From contig NZ_CP042818.1 of the NCBI RefSeq assembly GCF_008153345.1, positions 2,438,501 through 2,502,500 on the forward strand: a stretch of DNA of 64,000 nucleotides. The letters run 5' to 3'. Every line of letters starts with the position of its first letter. Position 1 is the stretch's first letter. This DNA comes from Treponema phagedenis (lineage in GTDB: Bacteria > Spirochaetota > Spirochaetia > Treponematales > Treponemataceae). A program made the translations under genes and the position numbers. This document shows, one piece after another, positions 27,074-35,892 of the stretch. The notes under the pieces are model-generated. The model was not told where the DNA came from and ran no database searches. It worked only from the letters and a program-made list of their open reading frames with translations.

Positions 27074-27481
27074 TTATACCTTGCTGTAAAGCCCAGCGAT
27101 TTCTCCGCGCCATTCGGCACAGGAATTTTTGTCTTCCCATTCAATAACGCGAATAATTTTAAAATTGCGTAAATCAGACGAGTTGGGAAATACGGTTACT
27201 GCAAATTTTCCCTGCCCGATGTAAGTAAGGCTCTCTCCGTTTTTAAGGTCTTCCGCGCCTTTTAAGAATTCAAGTACACAGTCAAAATGTACGGGAACGC
27301 CGGTTTTTTTATCACTGAGGGCGGCGGACAAGTCGTTAATAGGTTTGTTGCAATACGGGCAGGTATACTCTGCTAAGGTAATTTTCGGCAAAGGATTATG
27401 TTTTACGGAAGTATTATCTGTTTTTTGACGGTTTCGATTTGATCCTCTTTGTCTTTTATTCTTTTTCTTGACATCACTCAT
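27074..27481 (-). CDS. Small protein with a Cys-rich (zinc-ribbon-like) motif
   Basis: This 135-residue protein starts with a basic Lys/Arg/Gln-rich tail (residues 2-25), then YTCPYCNKPINDLSAAL (about 39-55) and VPVHFDCVLEFLKG (about 63-76). The CxxC plus HxxC spacing suggests a metal-binding knuckle. The C-terminal part (ESLTYIGQGKFAVTVF; FKIIRVIEWEDK) looks like a small beta fold. I do not know a named family. It overlaps the preceding 60-residue gene by 8 bases and ends the long minus-strand run that begins with rpsP. Confidence 0.65.
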   Translation of the reverse strand: MSDVKKKNKRQRGSNRNRQKTDNTSVKHNPLPKITLAEYTCPYCNKPINDLSAALSDKKTGVPVHFDCVLEFLKGAEDLKNGESLTYIGQGKFAVTVFPNSSDLRNFKIIRVIEWEDKNSCAEWRGEIAGLYSKV

Positions 27482-27656
27482 AGTTTATTCCTCGTAATGA
27501 TAATAATTGCTTACTGAGAATCAATGCCAGCCGCTGGATAGCACCGTCAACATATGCCTGATCCTGCAGCTTTTGCTCAATTTCATAAATTTCTTCAGGA
27601 CGAATCTCTTTATGATATGGTTTTTTATTTTTATGCGGGAATACCGAAACTCTCAT
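27474..27656 (-). CDS. 60-residue conserved-context protein
   Basis: A 60-codon gene, mostly helical by composition (EEIYEIEQKLQDQAYVDGAIQRLALILSKQLLSL). It starts 4 bases inside the end of yraN (ATGA) and overlaps the next gene by 8 bases. This tight packing between real genes, rather than any homology I recognise, is the reason to call it. Function unknown. Confidence 0.55.
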   Translation of the reverse strand: MRVSVFPHKNKKPYHKEIRPEEIYEIEQKLQDQAYVDGAIQRLALILSKQLLSLRGINYE

Positions 27657-28033
27657 ACATAATCCTCAAATGCGTTTTTTAAGTGTAAAACTTTTAGCGT
27701 CTCTTCTTTGAGCGGGTTTGACTGAATGACAATCACATCAAAACGTGCAAACATCTGTTTATATTGTCGATTGTTTTGTAGAAAATGTTTAGCGGTTTTG
27801 CTTATCCTTTCTCTTTTTTTGGCACTTATAATAATATCTAAATCTTCGGTTGCCGTATGGGGCAGAGTTTTTACCTCTACAAAGGCGAGCATGTCTTCTT
27901 TCTCTGCAATAATATCAATTTCACCCGTCTCAGCCCGCCAGTTTTGCGTAATAATCGTGTATCCATGCTCACAAAGCCAGTTTGCGGCAGCTTCTTCGCC
28001 GGCAGAGCCGATTAGCTTATGCGTTTTTTGCAT
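27653..28033 (-). CDS. YraN/UPF0102 family nuclease-like protein
   Basis: This 126-residue protein has the UPF0102 core: GSAGEEAAANWLCEHGYTIITQNWR (9-33), GEIDIIAEKEDMLAFVEVKT (37-56) with the E-x-D and E-V-K residues of a Holliday-junction-resolvase-like (PD-(D/E)XK) fold, and later KRERISKTA. It is predicted to be a nuclease, but no activity is firmly established for the family. It overlaps the HD-GYP gene by 17 bases. Confidence 0.9.
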   Translation of the reverse strand: MQKTHKLIGSAGEEAAANWLCEHGYTIITQNWRAETGEIDIIAEKEDMLAFVEVKTLPHTATEDLDIIISAKKRERISKTAKHFLQNNRQYKQMFARFDVIVIQSNPLKEETLKVLHLKNAFEDYV

Positions 28034-29297
28034 GGGTATAAATATTTACCGGTTTTACAATGAATAATGCTTTGTTAGCAGCTAAATCGATAATCTGTCC
28101 ATTTTCGCTTAAAAAAGTTTTACCTTCTTCATCAATTAGAATTCGGATGGTAGGTTTAAGCGGCGTGGTTGCAGATGCGGCAATAATACGCGCAAGAGCT
28201 CCGGTATTCATTATCACAAGAGAGCCGATCGGATAAATTCCTATCACTTGAATCATTGCTTTAATGACTTCAGGGTCAAAACGGCGAGCGTTGTCAGCAA
28301 GAAGGTTTTTCATGGCTTGATAACCGCTCATCGCTGAGCGGTACGCTCTTGGCATGAGCATGGCAACATACGCATCCGCTACGGCAATAATTCTTGCGCC
28401 TAAATCAATTGCTTGTCCGGAAAGTCCGTTCGGATATCCCTGCCCGTCCCAGCGCTCATGATGCTGCAAAACACTTTGTGCAATAATATTGGTGTATAAT
28501 AAGGTGTCGGTAATATATTTTTGAGCATATTGCGTGTGGGCGGTGATCATTTGGCTTTCTTGCAGAGTGAGATTCTCTTTTTTCTTCAATGTTTCTTCGG
28601 GAATTTGCTGCATACCAATATCATGTAAGAGTGCGGAGATAACTAAATCTTTTATCCGTTGCGAAGGCAGGTTTAATTTTTTTGCAATCGGAATACAGAG
28701 GATAGCAGTATGAACAGCAACTTTTGCAAACGGGTAATCTTTTACATCGGAGTTTAATACAAGCTGTAGCATATCATTTGTATTATTCTCCGTTAATGTA
28801 TAAAGTTCCTCTGCAATAGTATCTGTCGGCCGGATAGGCAGATCCTCTTTTTTTTGTATTTTTTTTAAAATATCATGCAGCTCATAAATTATTGCACAAT
28901 AATTTTCATATATTGAACTGCTTTTTAAAGACTGAGGGAGAAGTAGGATTTTTGCTTTCGGCTTTGCAGGCTGCTTTAGTTTTTCTCTTGGTCGCGGCTC
29001 GGGTTCAGATTTAATTTTTTTTGTTTGTTTTCTGTCTTCCGCTAAAAAAGAATCTTTAATCTCCGAATATAAAGGCTCAATTTTTTTTATTTGATCGGGG
29101 GAAGAAGTAGCTGTATTTTGGATGATGGTTCCTTCAGTAACAATAAAGGGAACATCCCAGTTTTTTAGTGCGTTTAACTCTCTTTGTCCGATAGGCTCCT
29201 TCTTATTCAAAAGCATATTTTGCTCATCATCAAAGAAAACCGGAGCCGAAAAGCTCATTCCTAGCTGCAAATCCGATGTTTTTATTCGTTTTAACAA
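28017..29297 (-). CDS. HD-GYP domain protein (probable c-di-GMP phosphodiesterase)
   Basis: This 426-residue cytoplasmic protein has an N-terminal small domain of unknown role (1-55), a Lys/Pro-rich linker (80-115) and an HD-GYP domain. ALLHDIGMQQIPEE (about 227-240) carries the HD metal pair. HHERWDGQGYPNGLSGQAIDLGARIIAVADAY (about 282-313) is the full HD-GYP signature. Active members hydrolyse cyclic di-GMP, which controls motility and attachment in spirochaetes. It lies directly after flagellar-type genes, which fits such a role. Confidence 0.88.
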   Translation of the reverse strand: MLKRIKTSDLQLGMSFSAPVFFDDEQNMLLNKKEPIGQRELNALKNWDVPFIVTEGTIIQNTATSSPDQIKKIEPLYSEIKDSFLAEDRKQTKKIKSEPEPRPREKLKQPAKPKAKILLLPQSLKSSSIYENYCAIIYELHDILKKIQKKEDLPIRPTDTIAEELYTLTENNTNDMLQLVLNSDVKDYPFAKVAVHTAILCIPIAKKLNLPSQRIKDLVISALLHDIGMQQIPEETLKKKENLTLQESQMITAHTQYAQKYITDTLLYTNIIAQSVLQHHERWDGQGYPNGLSGQAIDLGARIIAVADAYVAMLMPRAYRSAMSGYQAMKNLLADNARRFDPEVIKAMIQVIGIYPIGSLVIMNTGALARIIAASATTPLKPTIRILIDEEGKTFLSENGQIIDLAANKALFIVKPVNIYTHAKNA

Positions 29298-29343
29298 TGG
29301 TTTCTCCTCTGTTATTGTACTTTTGTCATGAAGGTGAACATAT

Positions 29344-29658
29344 CTAGTGATGATATTCAGTTTTTTTATAAAGTCCCGCTAGAAAGTTTTCTTTTGCATA
29401 TGAAGAACTTTGTTTTGCCAGAAAAGCAAAAATTGCCGCCACCGCCTGATATGTTTCATCGGGAATGCAAGCACCTATCTGCTGTTCTGAAAGAATTTCT
29501 GCTAAAATAGTATCTTGTATTATAGGAACGGAATGCTTATCTGCAATTTCCAGGATTTTTTCAGCAATCTGACCCTTTCCTTTGGCAACAATTATCGGTG
29601 CCGAAGACCCGAGCGTATAGGATAACGCGGCGGAACAGGGTGTTTTCTTCTTAGTCAT
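29344..29658 (-). CDS. FlhB C-terminal-like protein (FlhX/YlqH type)
   Basis: This 104-residue protein resembles only the cytoplasmic tail of the flagellar export switch FlhB: AALSYTLGSSAPIIVAKGKGQIAEKILEIADKHSVPIIQDTILAEIL. The NPTH autocleavage site is absent. Such FlhX proteins stand in for or supplement the FlhB tail in some bacteria. In B. subtilis the homologous ylqH also follows the rpsP-rplS cluster and a large ylqG gene, as here, so the arrangement is old. Confidence 0.85.
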   Translation of the reverse strand: MTKKKTPCSAALSYTLGSSAPIIVAKGKGQIAEKILEIADKHSVPIIQDTILAEILSEQQIGACIPDETYQAVAAIFAFLAKQSSSYAKENFLAGLYKKTEYHH

Positions 29659-29669
29659 ACAAGTTTATT

Positions 29670-30590
29670 TTATACCGAGATATCTATTCCTGCAAGGGGG
29701 AAGTAAGCGCTTTTAGAAGAAATTCCATATTCTACTCGTATGTTTTTAAGTCCGAGTGCTTGCAGCTCATGTTGCAGTAACCGACAGTATGCTGTTTTTT
29801 TTGTTTTTGAAAGCTTTGTTTCCGCAGCGTTTTCAATATAACAATCAGTACCTTTTAATACAAATATCCAGCAAGCGGTATCCGTTTTTGCGCGTAAGAC
29901 TAATTCTTCGCAAGTATTTTTCGGCAAATTTAAGAGTAAGGCAAGGGAGCCTTTCCATGTTTTTGCAGCCAACTCTTTTTGAAAAGGGATGACAATCCAA
30001 TGCAGATGCGAACCTTTTTTATGATTTATTAATTTAAAAATATCAGAATCATCCTGATTAGCCTTATTTTTTGAATGGTCATCAGCGTTGCCGGTTAACA
30101 GCCCCAAAATAAGAGAAAACACTTCATCATGTAAATCAATTTTTCTGTCTTTAAGAATTCCCAAAAGAAAAGCTGCTTCTTTTTGATTTTGAGGAAGTTT
30201 TTTTATGCGAGCGGCAAGCTGCGACAAAATTTGCGGCATATCTTTTGATTGTATTGTTTGTAGCGTTGATAAAAGAGCGACGTTTGCTTCTGTTACAGGC
30301 AAGCCGAGCTGTTGAAAAAGAGGCTGTGTTTGTTCGGTAAATGTTTCTTTTTGCGGAGATAAGAAAACGGTGCTTTCTTTGATTGCCACCGTTACGCGGA
30401 GAATGTCTCCTTTTTTTAAGTTTTGTAAAACGCTTGCTTCAATCTGCTGCCCTTTTATGAGCACCAAAGCTTTACCATTTTCAGGCGGTGATAAAAGCCG
30501 AACCGAAACGGTTTCCCCGTCTTTTAGGATAGCATTTTGAAATGATATCCGTGGTAGGGTCAATAATGCCGTTTCGGCTGTGCGGTTCAC
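29670..30590 (-). CDS. FliK-like/YlqG-like protein
   Basis: This 306-residue protein starts with a small beta region (VSVRLLSPPENGKALVLIKGQQIEASV; LRVTVAIKESTVFLSP) and ends in a domain (WKGSLALLLNLPKNTCEELVLRAKTDTACWIFVLKG ... LQHELQALGLKNIRVEYG) with the strand-helix pattern of the FliK hook-length-control C-terminal domain. It occupies the position of B. subtilis ylqG, before ylqH. It starts at GTG 6 bases after the rplS stop and 11 bases before flhX. A role in flagellar export is inferred from partner and fold. Confidence 0.6.
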   Translation of the reverse strand: MNRTAETALLTLPRISFQNAILKDGETVSVRLLSPPENGKALVLIKGQQIEASVLQNLKKGDILRVTVAIKESTVFLSPQKETFTEQTQPLFQQLGLPVTEANVALLSTLQTIQSKDMPQILSQLAARIKKLPQNQKEAAFLLGILKDRKIDLHDEVFSLILGLLTGNADDHSKNKANQDDSDIFKLINHKKGSHLHWIVIPFQKELAAKTWKGSLALLLNLPKNTCEELVLRAKTDTACWIFVLKGTDCYIENAAETKLSKTKKTAYCRLLQHELQALGLKNIRVEYGISSKSAYFPLAGIDISV

Positions 30591-30596
30591 AATGTA

Positions 30597-30953
30597 TTAG
30601 TGTTTTTTGGTAACAAGAGTTTTAATTTTTGCGCTCTTGCCGACCTTATCACGAATATAGTAGAGTTTTGCCCTTCGCACCTTTCCGGGGCGAACAACCT
30701 CAACCTTTTCTACTCGCGGAGAGTAAAGCGGAAAAACACGCTCAACGCCTACGCCATAAGAATTTTTACGTACGGTAAAAGTTCTTCCCAAGCCTGCATT
30801 TTTAAAGCAAAGAACTAATCCTTCATACACCTGGATTCGCTCGGTTTTCCCTTCTATAATTTTAAAGTGAACCTTTACGGTATCTCCAACTTTAAAATTG
30901 CTCACTTCTTTTTTTTGCTTTTCTTCAATTTGTCTAATAAGATCAACACTCAT
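30597..30953 (-). CDS. rplS: 50S ribosomal protein L19
   Basis: 118 residues, the usual L19 length. [86 protein letters not shown] are typical throughout. L19 lies at the 30S-50S interface. Its ATG overlaps the trmD stop (ATGA, 30950-30953). Confidence 0.98.
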   Translation of the reverse strand: MSVDLIRQIEEKQKKEVSNFKVGDTVKVHFKIIEGKTERIQVYEGLVLCFKNAGLGRTFTVRKNSYGVGVERVFPLYSPRVEKVEVVRPGKVRRAKLYYIRDKVGKSAKIKTLVTKKH

Positions 30954-31678
30954 TTTATAAGCTCCTTCAAAATAATTTGCGCTTCTTGCGACATTGTACC
31001 GGACTCTTGTAATACTTGTAGTAAATCCGGTCTGTTTTTCAGAGTTTTTTCTATGCGTTTTTCTAATCGCCAGCGGCGAATATTTGCATGATGCCCTGAA
31101 AGAAGCACTGCGGGAACCTCTCGGTTCCTAAATACTCTCGGTCTTGTATATTGCGGATACTCCAAAAGCCCGTCGGTAAAACTTTCTTCTTCCAACGATT
31201 CTCCTGAAATAACGCCGTCAATTAAGCGGTAGATAGTATCGATTACCACAAGAGCGGCAAGCTCTCCGGAAGACATCACATAATCACCGATGCAAACCTC
31301 ATCATCAACGTATTCGTCGATAATTCGCTGGTCAATGCCCTCGTATCTGCCGCAGATAAGCACCAAAGACTCTTCTTTGCTTAACTGCTCTGCCGTCTTT
31401 TGCGAAAATTTCTTCCCCGAAGGAGAAAGGTACAGCACGCGTTTTTCTTTTGCCTGCACAGAATCCAACGCAAGCGCTAAGGGTTCCGCAAGCATCAACA
31501 TACCGGCGCCGCCTCCATAGGGTATATCATCGCAGGTCTTATGTTTATCATGCGCAAAATCTCTAATGTTTACAAGCGTATAGCTGATGATTCCCTTTTG
31601 CACCGCTTTTGCCATTATCGAAGAGTCAAAAAAGGCTTGCGGTATTTGAGGAAATAAGGTCAGCACATCGAATCTCAT
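30950..31678 (-). CDS. trmD: tRNA (guanine-N1-)-methyltransferase
   Basis: This 242-residue SPOUT enzyme methylates G37 of tRNAs from S-adenosylmethionine. The N-terminal [25 protein letters not shown], the [13 protein letters not shown] loop, the knot segment [41 protein letters not shown] and the downstream RYTRPRVF-like [32 protein letters not shown] block are all present. It is coupled by ATGA overlaps to rimM before and rplS after. Confidence 0.98.
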   Translation of the reverse strand: MRFDVLTLFPQIPQAFFDSSIMAKAVQKGIISYTLVNIRDFAHDKHKTCDDIPYGGGAGMLMLAEPLALALDSVQAKEKRVLYLSPSGKKFSQKTAEQLSKEESLVLICGRYEGIDQRIIDEYVDDEVCIGDYVMSSGELAALVVIDTIYRLIDGVISGESLEEESFTDGLLEYPQYTRPRVFRNREVPAVLLSGHHANIRRWRLEKRIEKTLKNRPDLLQVLQESGTMSQEAQIILKELIK

Positions 31679-32199
31679 TCAAGAATCCAGCGGTGCATAA
31701 GCTCAACCCGTTTTTGTGCAATATCTACCTTCCCGATAAATTGTTTTATGAAAGGTACATATTTTACAAGACCGGTTTCAGCCTCGGAGATTTCTAAAAC
31801 ATAGCCGCCTCCGCCTTCTGCCACACTTGTAATTGTTCCTACAGGAGTTTCCTGATATACAAGAATAGAATTACAAAGATCAGTGATATAAAACTCACCC
31901 TCATATAAAGGGCAGGCCATATCTCGGGGAACAAGCAACTCAGAGCCTACCAGCTTCTTTGCCGCCTCAACACTATCGATGCCTTCCAGTTTAAGGAGGG
32001 CATCGGTATAACGCAGCTCTATTTCTTCTATTGTATAGAGAAGTTCCTGTGTTTCTTTCCCCGTTTTACTTTTCGGTAACCGAAGTCTGATTTCAGCAAG
32101 GTTGAGCAGGTGTTCATACTCCCCCGAAAAGCTGCTTATTTTAACAAAACCCTCAACGCCGAAAGTGCCGAAGATTTTTGCCGTTACTAATAAATCCAT
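31675..32199 (-). CDS. rimM: Ribosome maturation factor RimM
   Basis: About 174 residues. The N-terminal VTAKIFGTFGVEGFVKISSF is the RimM G-x-x-G-V-x-G block; the C-terminal PRC-like barrel includes EFYITDLCNSILVYQETPVGTITSV and [28 protein letters not shown]. It assists 30S head assembly with S19. The frame also opens with a TTG at 32202; ATG 32199 is preferred. Confidence 0.95.
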   Translation of the reverse strand: MDLLVTAKIFGTFGVEGFVKISSFSGEYEHLLNLAEIRLRLPKSKTGKETQELLYTIEEIELRYTDALLKLEGIDSVEAAKKLVGSELLVPRDMACPLYEGEFYITDLCNSILVYQETPVGTITSVAEGGGGYVLEISEAETGLVKYVPFIKQFIGKVDIAQKRVELMHRWILE

Positions 32200-32217
32200 C
32201 AATTATACAGACTATTG

Positions 32218-32451
32218 TTAATCAAGGATTTCCAACGAATATCGAGTCCGCGCATTTCCTGCCGAAGCCGATAAAAGAGTTCTTAGTGCTTTTACGATTC
32301 TACCGTTTTTACCGATTACCTTGCCGACATCATTTTCTGCAACGCGAAGCTGAAGCACCACAAGATTCTCTTCTTCAGTTCTGGTTACTTGAACCGCCGA
32401 AGGGTCGTCAACTAATGATTTTGCAATATACTCAACAAGATCCTTATCCAT
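32218..32451 (-). CDS. khpA: KH-domain RNA-binding protein
   Basis: 77 residues: a single type II KH domain with the signature DVGKVIGKNGRIVKALRTLL (residues 41-60, GxxG loop = GKNG). This is the KhpA/YlqC protein usually found between rpsP and rimM, which partners KhpB in RNA binding in other bacteria. Confidence 0.95.
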   Translation of the reverse strand: MDKDLVEYIAKSLVDDPSAVQVTRTEEENLVVLQLRVAENDVGKVIGKNGRIVKALRTLLSASAGNARTRYSLEILD

Positions 32452-32469
32452 ATTTAACGATATCCTTTC

Positions 32470-32718
32470 TTATAAAGTAAATTGCTTTTTATTCAGCAAA
32501 CGGCGAACGGTATCGGTGGGTTCTGCTCCTTTATCAAGCCAGCTTCTCACCTTTTCCGAATCAAACGCAATCTGTTTGTCTTCGGCTGCTATCGGATGAT
32601 AAATTCCAAGCTCTTCAATCGTTTTGCCGTCACGCGGTTCTCGTGAATCCTGCACAACAATTCGATAGAAGGGGCGTTTTTTACTTCCGAATTTTTTTAA
32701 TCTGATTTTAACGCTCAC
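32470..32718 (-). CDS. rpsP: 30S ribosomal protein S16
   Basis: 82 residues, beginning [26 protein letters not shown] as is typical. GTG 32718 is chosen because GGGAGG lies 6 bases upstream; the frame opens at 32742 but those codons include the ribosome site. It heads the rpsP-khpA-rimM-trmD-rplS operon, which here runs on into the flagellar-type genes with very short gaps. Confidence 0.97.
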   Translation of the reverse strand: MSVKIRLKKFGSKKRPFYRIVVQDSREPRDGKTIEELGIYHPIAAEDKQIAFDSEKVRSWLDKGAEPTDTVRRLLNKKQFTL

Positions 32719-32760
32719 TGCATCCTCCCGGGTACTACCCAAAAAATAAAATTACTCCCC

Positions 32761-32789
32761 ATACTATAGAAAAAAAAGGTTTTGGTCAA
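32761..32789 (-). promoter_or_regulatory. Promoter of the rpsP operon
   Basis: On the minus strand TTGACC (32789-32784), 17 bases, TAGTAT (32766-32761), giving a leader of about 35 bases to GTG 32718. Confidence 0.55.
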
Positions 32790-32811
32790 CTATTGTAGAT
32801 TAATTTTGTCA

Positions 32812-32892
32812 GGGCTTACGCATGAACAAGGGGCTGCCGCCCACTGAATCCCGCTTTTTGGCGAAGTTTTGGTAATATACTTTTACTTCGCC
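32812..32892 (+). repeat. Family 4 hairpin fused to a GGCGAAGT hairpin
   Basis: GGGCTTACGCATGAACAAGG with the partial GGGC/GCCC hairpin, followed by GGCGAAGT/ACTTCGCC (32860-32892). The unit runs straight into the right half of a MITE. Confidence 0.65.
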
Positions 32893-32986
32893 AACGAGCA
32901 ATTTATCATAGGAATGCTGAATCTGCAAACCACTATCGCTAATGCTCCGATTACTAACAGTAACTTAATTACAAAACGCTATACTA
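32893..32986 (+). mobile_element. MITE copy 4, right half
   Basis: CGAGCAATTTATCATAGGAATGCTGAATC, GCTCCGATTAC and AACTTAATTACAAAACGCTATAC-TA match the right half of the full MITEs. The left half has been replaced by family 4 sequence. Confidence 0.75.
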
Positions 32987-33360
32987 ACTAAGAACACGGT
33001 TTCTTCTATAGAATATACTACGTTAAATGTTTACCTCACGATTTATGTAGTATGATGTAGCTTTTAGAATTTAACAGACAAAAGAAAAAATACAGTGTTT
33101 TAACACCTTTTCACACTATTTTTATTCAAAGATTTCAGCTTGGAAGCAACACAGACATACTTTTTATTGTGCTTGCAAAGGAGCAGTATCATAGTGGTTC
33201 AACATCATTGTAGTTTAATTTTCCAAGATATTCCCATTCCCTACCCTAAAAAAACGTCCACATACTCTTCATGCCTGGGCACTATCCTAAGAGCGCGAGT
33301 TCTTATAGAATTATTTATTGTGTTTTTTGGTGCTGTTTTACAAAACAGGAGAAGATTTTT
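32987..33360. other. Gene-free stretch before the fucosidase gene
   Basis: AT-rich sequence with no convincing gene, RNA or repeat. Short frames across it do not resemble proteins. It must contain the fucosidase promoter, but I could not identify one with good boxes. Confidence 0.5.
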
Positions 33361-33371
33361 GGAGGAAAATT

Positions 33372-34739
33372 ATGGAAGAACCTATTATGGAAAAAGGCGT
33401 ACACGCGTATTCCGAGGAAGATCGCTATGTGGTGCCGAAATCGGCGGCGGTGCGAAAACATCTTGAGTTTTTTACCGGATTAAAATTCGGGCTTATGATG
33501 CACTGGGCGCCGGGCTGTCAAATTGCAACATACGAGTCATGGCCTTTATGCGATGATGCCGACGACTGGAGCAGAGAAGATGTAATTTGGACTGACGATA
33601 TGGAAGAGTTTAAGCACCACTATTGGAATGCAAACAAAACGTTTAATCCCATTAAGTTTCGCCCCGATCACTGGGCGGATTTTGCAAAACGGGCGGGCTT
33701 TAAATACCTGCTGTTTACCACAAAGCATCACGACGGGTTTTGCATGTTTGACACACAGCAAACCGATTATAAAATTACCGCAAGCGATTGTCCCTTTTCT
33801 TCAAATAAGCGGGCAAATATTGTGCAAGAGGTGTTCAATGCGTTTCGGGCGGAAGGTTTAGCAATATCCGCTTATTTTTCTAAGCCGGATTGGCACAGCG
33901 AATACTTTTGGGCGCCGGAAATGGGAAAAGCCGAAACAAGGAACGCAAACTATGACATACCTTCTCATCCTGAGCTTTGGAATAAATTTGTAGACTTTAC
34001 GCATCAGCAGCTTCGAGAGATTTGCAGCCTTTACGGACACATAGATGTACTGTGGCTTGACGGCGGGCAGATTTCTCCGCGTATTCATAATCAGGATATC
34101 CGCTTAGGGGAAATTGTCGAAGAAATACGCAATACAACGCAGCCGCATTTGATTGTTTGCGACCGCACTGTCGGCGGCGAATACGAAAATATTATCACGC
34201 CCGAGCAAAGCATTCCTTCGCATTATATCGGCTGCCCCTGGGAAGCATGCATCACCGCAGGCGATTATTTTTCATTTCATTATGAGGATAATTTTAAGTC
34301 CCCCCATGCGATTGTGCGGCTTTTAATTGAGGTGGTATCAAAGGGAGGAAACCTTGCGTTAAATATTCCGCCGCAGCCCGACGGACAGCTGCCCGCAAAA
34401 GCCATGCGAAATTTATTACGGGTGGGAGAGTGGCTGCACATACACGGGCAGGCAATTTACAATACACGCGGCTATCCGATTGCGCAAGAACAAAAAATCT
34501 TTATCACCGAAGGCAGTGAAAATGTTTTTGTTTTTTATTGCTATGATGAAAATACGCCCCGTCTGCCGCGCCGCGTGAATATTAAACTCAAAGATGAGCG
34601 GGCGGTGCAAAAGATTACCTGCTTACGCAGCGGAGCGGCTGTGTCATTTATACAGAATGGAAAAATACTTGTTATTCACACGATTGAGCTTGATCCGCTC
34701 GGTGCAAATTACGCGGATTGTCTGAAGCTGTGTTTTTAA
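33372..34739 (+). CDS. Alpha-L-fucosidase, GH29
   Basis: This 455-residue enzyme has the GH29 N-terminal barrel: LKFGLMMHWAPGC (38-50), KRAGFKYLLFTTKHHDGFCMFDT (106-128) and HIDVLWLDGG (223-232), where Asp230 would be the nucleophile. GNLALNIPPQPDGQLP is the conserved late block. It removes alpha-linked fucose from glycans. I see no signal peptide, so the enzyme appears cytoplasmic and would act on imported fucosyl-oligosaccharides. ATG 33372 follows GGAGGA at 33361-33366; the longer frame from 33318 is unlikely. Confidence 0.92.
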   Translation: MEEPIMEKGVHAYSEEDRYVVPKSAAVRKHLEFFTGLKFGLMMHWAPGCQIATYESWPLCDDADDWSREDVIWTDDMEEFKHHYWNANKTFNPIKFRPDHWADFAKRAGFKYLLFTTKHHDGFCMFDTQQTDYKITASDCPFSSNKRANIVQEVFNAFRAEGLAISAYFSKPDWHSEYFWAPEMGKAETRNANYDIPSHPELWNKFVDFTHQQLREICSLYGHIDVLWLDGGQISPRIHNQDIRLGEIVEEIRNTTQPHLIVCDRTVGGEYENIITPEQSIPSHYIGCPWEACITAGDYFSFHYEDNFKSPHAIVRLLIEVVSKGGNLALNIPPQPDGQLPAKAMRNLLRVGEWLHIHGQAIYNTRGYPIAQEQKIFITEGSENVFVFYCYDENTPRLPRRVNIKLKDERAVQKITCLRSGAAVSFIQNGKILVIHTIELDPLGANYADCLKLCF

Positions 34740-34780
34740 AGGGAAGGCTTACAAAGCCTGTAATGCAGCACAAAGCCTGC

Positions 34781-34950
34781 GCGTGAGGGATTGGAGGGGC
34801 GGCGAGCACTTTTTCAAAAGTGCGAAGCCGGATCCTTTTTGCGCGCCTAAAATAGCGCAAAAAGAGCCGGAGCGTAAGCGGAGCCACGGAAAGCCCGGTT
34901 CTCTGTTCGGCGTTTTTAGTATAAAAACGCCGAACAGAGAACACGCCCGT
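34781..34950 (+). repeat. Frame element copy B (family 1)
   Basis: This is the most complete copy. Constant blocks are GCGTGAGGGATTGGAGGGG, GAAGCCGGATC, AGCCGGAGCGTAAGCGGAGCC and CACGCCCGT. Hairpin 1 is GCACTTTT/AAAAGTGC (34806-34823). Hairpin 2 is CTTTTTGCGC/GCGCAAAAAG (34835-34844 / 34855-34864, 10-nt loop). Hairpin 3 is a perfect 20-bp stem (34899-34918 / 34922-34941) with a 3-nt loop. It lies between the converging fucosidase and glycogen-binding-fold genes. Confidence 0.88.
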
Positions 34951-34960
34951 AAAAAAATAA

Positions 34961-35671
34961 TTACTTTACTTGTAAGACAGAGGCTGTCCTACCGTCAACT
35001 GTATATACATGATCCGAATTGGCGATATCGGGAAGTTGATTGCCGTCTTTAAAAAATGCATATAACCAAGTTCCCGGCGGCAAGGGAAGGTAGAGTTCGT
35101 AATAGCCGGGTGAAATTTCTTTTAGGACATACATAAACGGATCCCATGCGTTAAAAGTTCCGGCAAGAGAAATTCTTTGGCCTGCCTCGCCTTGATACAC
35201 AAACTGCGTTAAGCCGTTTTCCACATTTGTTTTATATTCTTTTTGGAAGGGAACATCTAAAATTGAAACAGACATTTTTTCGGCATAATCATATATTTGA
35301 TTGGCGTTATACGGATCCGCAGTCCATAAACCGTCAATAACCATTCGATATCGTATTTGCCGCATTCCTTCAGGGATTGGCATGATGAAAAAAAGTACTG
35401 GATCATTTGATGTTTTGCCGGTTGTTTCAAGATTGAGTTTTTTAAATGAGTAAATTTTTTTATAATTTTCATGGGCAAACGCTATTCCCGCATATCTTGA
35501 CGAGCCGTTTGCGGTAAAAATAATATATTTGCCTTGAATTGAAGGCTCTTTTGCCTTGTGAATTGAGTCTACAAGAGAATTATACACAAGCGGCTCAATT
35601 TGTTCTGAGCAAAACCCGGCGGCAGCGCAAAAAATTGCTGATAAAAAAAATACTAGCTTTATTGACTTCAT
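34961..35671 (-). CDS. Exported protein with two glycogen-binding-like (CBM48/E-set) domains
   Basis: This 236-residue protein has a signal peptide (MKSIKLVFFLSAIFCAAAGFCS) and two Ig-like modules: residues about 50-140 (YAGIAFAHENYKKIYSF ... YRMVIDGLWTADPYNA) and 160-236 (ISLAGTFNAWDPFMYVLKEISPGYYELYLPLPPGTWLYAFFKDGNQLPD). Both have the isoamylase/AMPK glycogen-binding pattern, with F-N-x-W and Y-x-F/V-x-x-D-G motifs. It may bind polysaccharide or simply use the fold structurally. GC at the signal end makes lipidation possible but the lipobox is poor. It is divergent from the FlcA-like gene. Confidence 0.75.
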   Translation of the reverse strand: MKSIKLVFFLSAIFCAAAGFCSEQIEPLVYNSLVDSIHKAKEPSIQGKYIIFTANGSSRYAGIAFAHENYKKIYSFKKLNLETTGKTSNDPVLFFIMPIPEGMRQIRYRMVIDGLWTADPYNANQIYDYAEKMSVSILDVPFQKEYKTNVENGLTQFVYQGEAGQRISLAGTFNAWDPFMYVLKEISPGYYELYLPLPPGTWLYAFFKDGNQLPDIANSDHVYTVDGRTASVLQVK

Positions 35672-35890
35672 TTTTTCTCCTTTGAACCCGTTCTTCTCTA
35701 TGGCACACTAACGTTTATAATTGAATAAAAAGATAAAACTCCTTATAATAATCGGTATATTTAAGAAAATATTTAAAAAAAAACTGAGGTTGACGAACAA
35801 TCAATCCTTTGTAAAAGGCACATTCGGCATAGTATTTCCTTCTTAAAGAAGTATGGAAAAGAGCCGAAAATAGAAAAAAGGAATAGTAAG
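35672..35890. other. Divergent promoter region
   Basis: The gap between the glycogen-binding-fold and FlcA-like genes, which diverge, should hold both promoters. It is AT-rich, but I found no pair of boxes I would defend. Confidence 0.4.
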
Positions 35891-35892
35891 GA

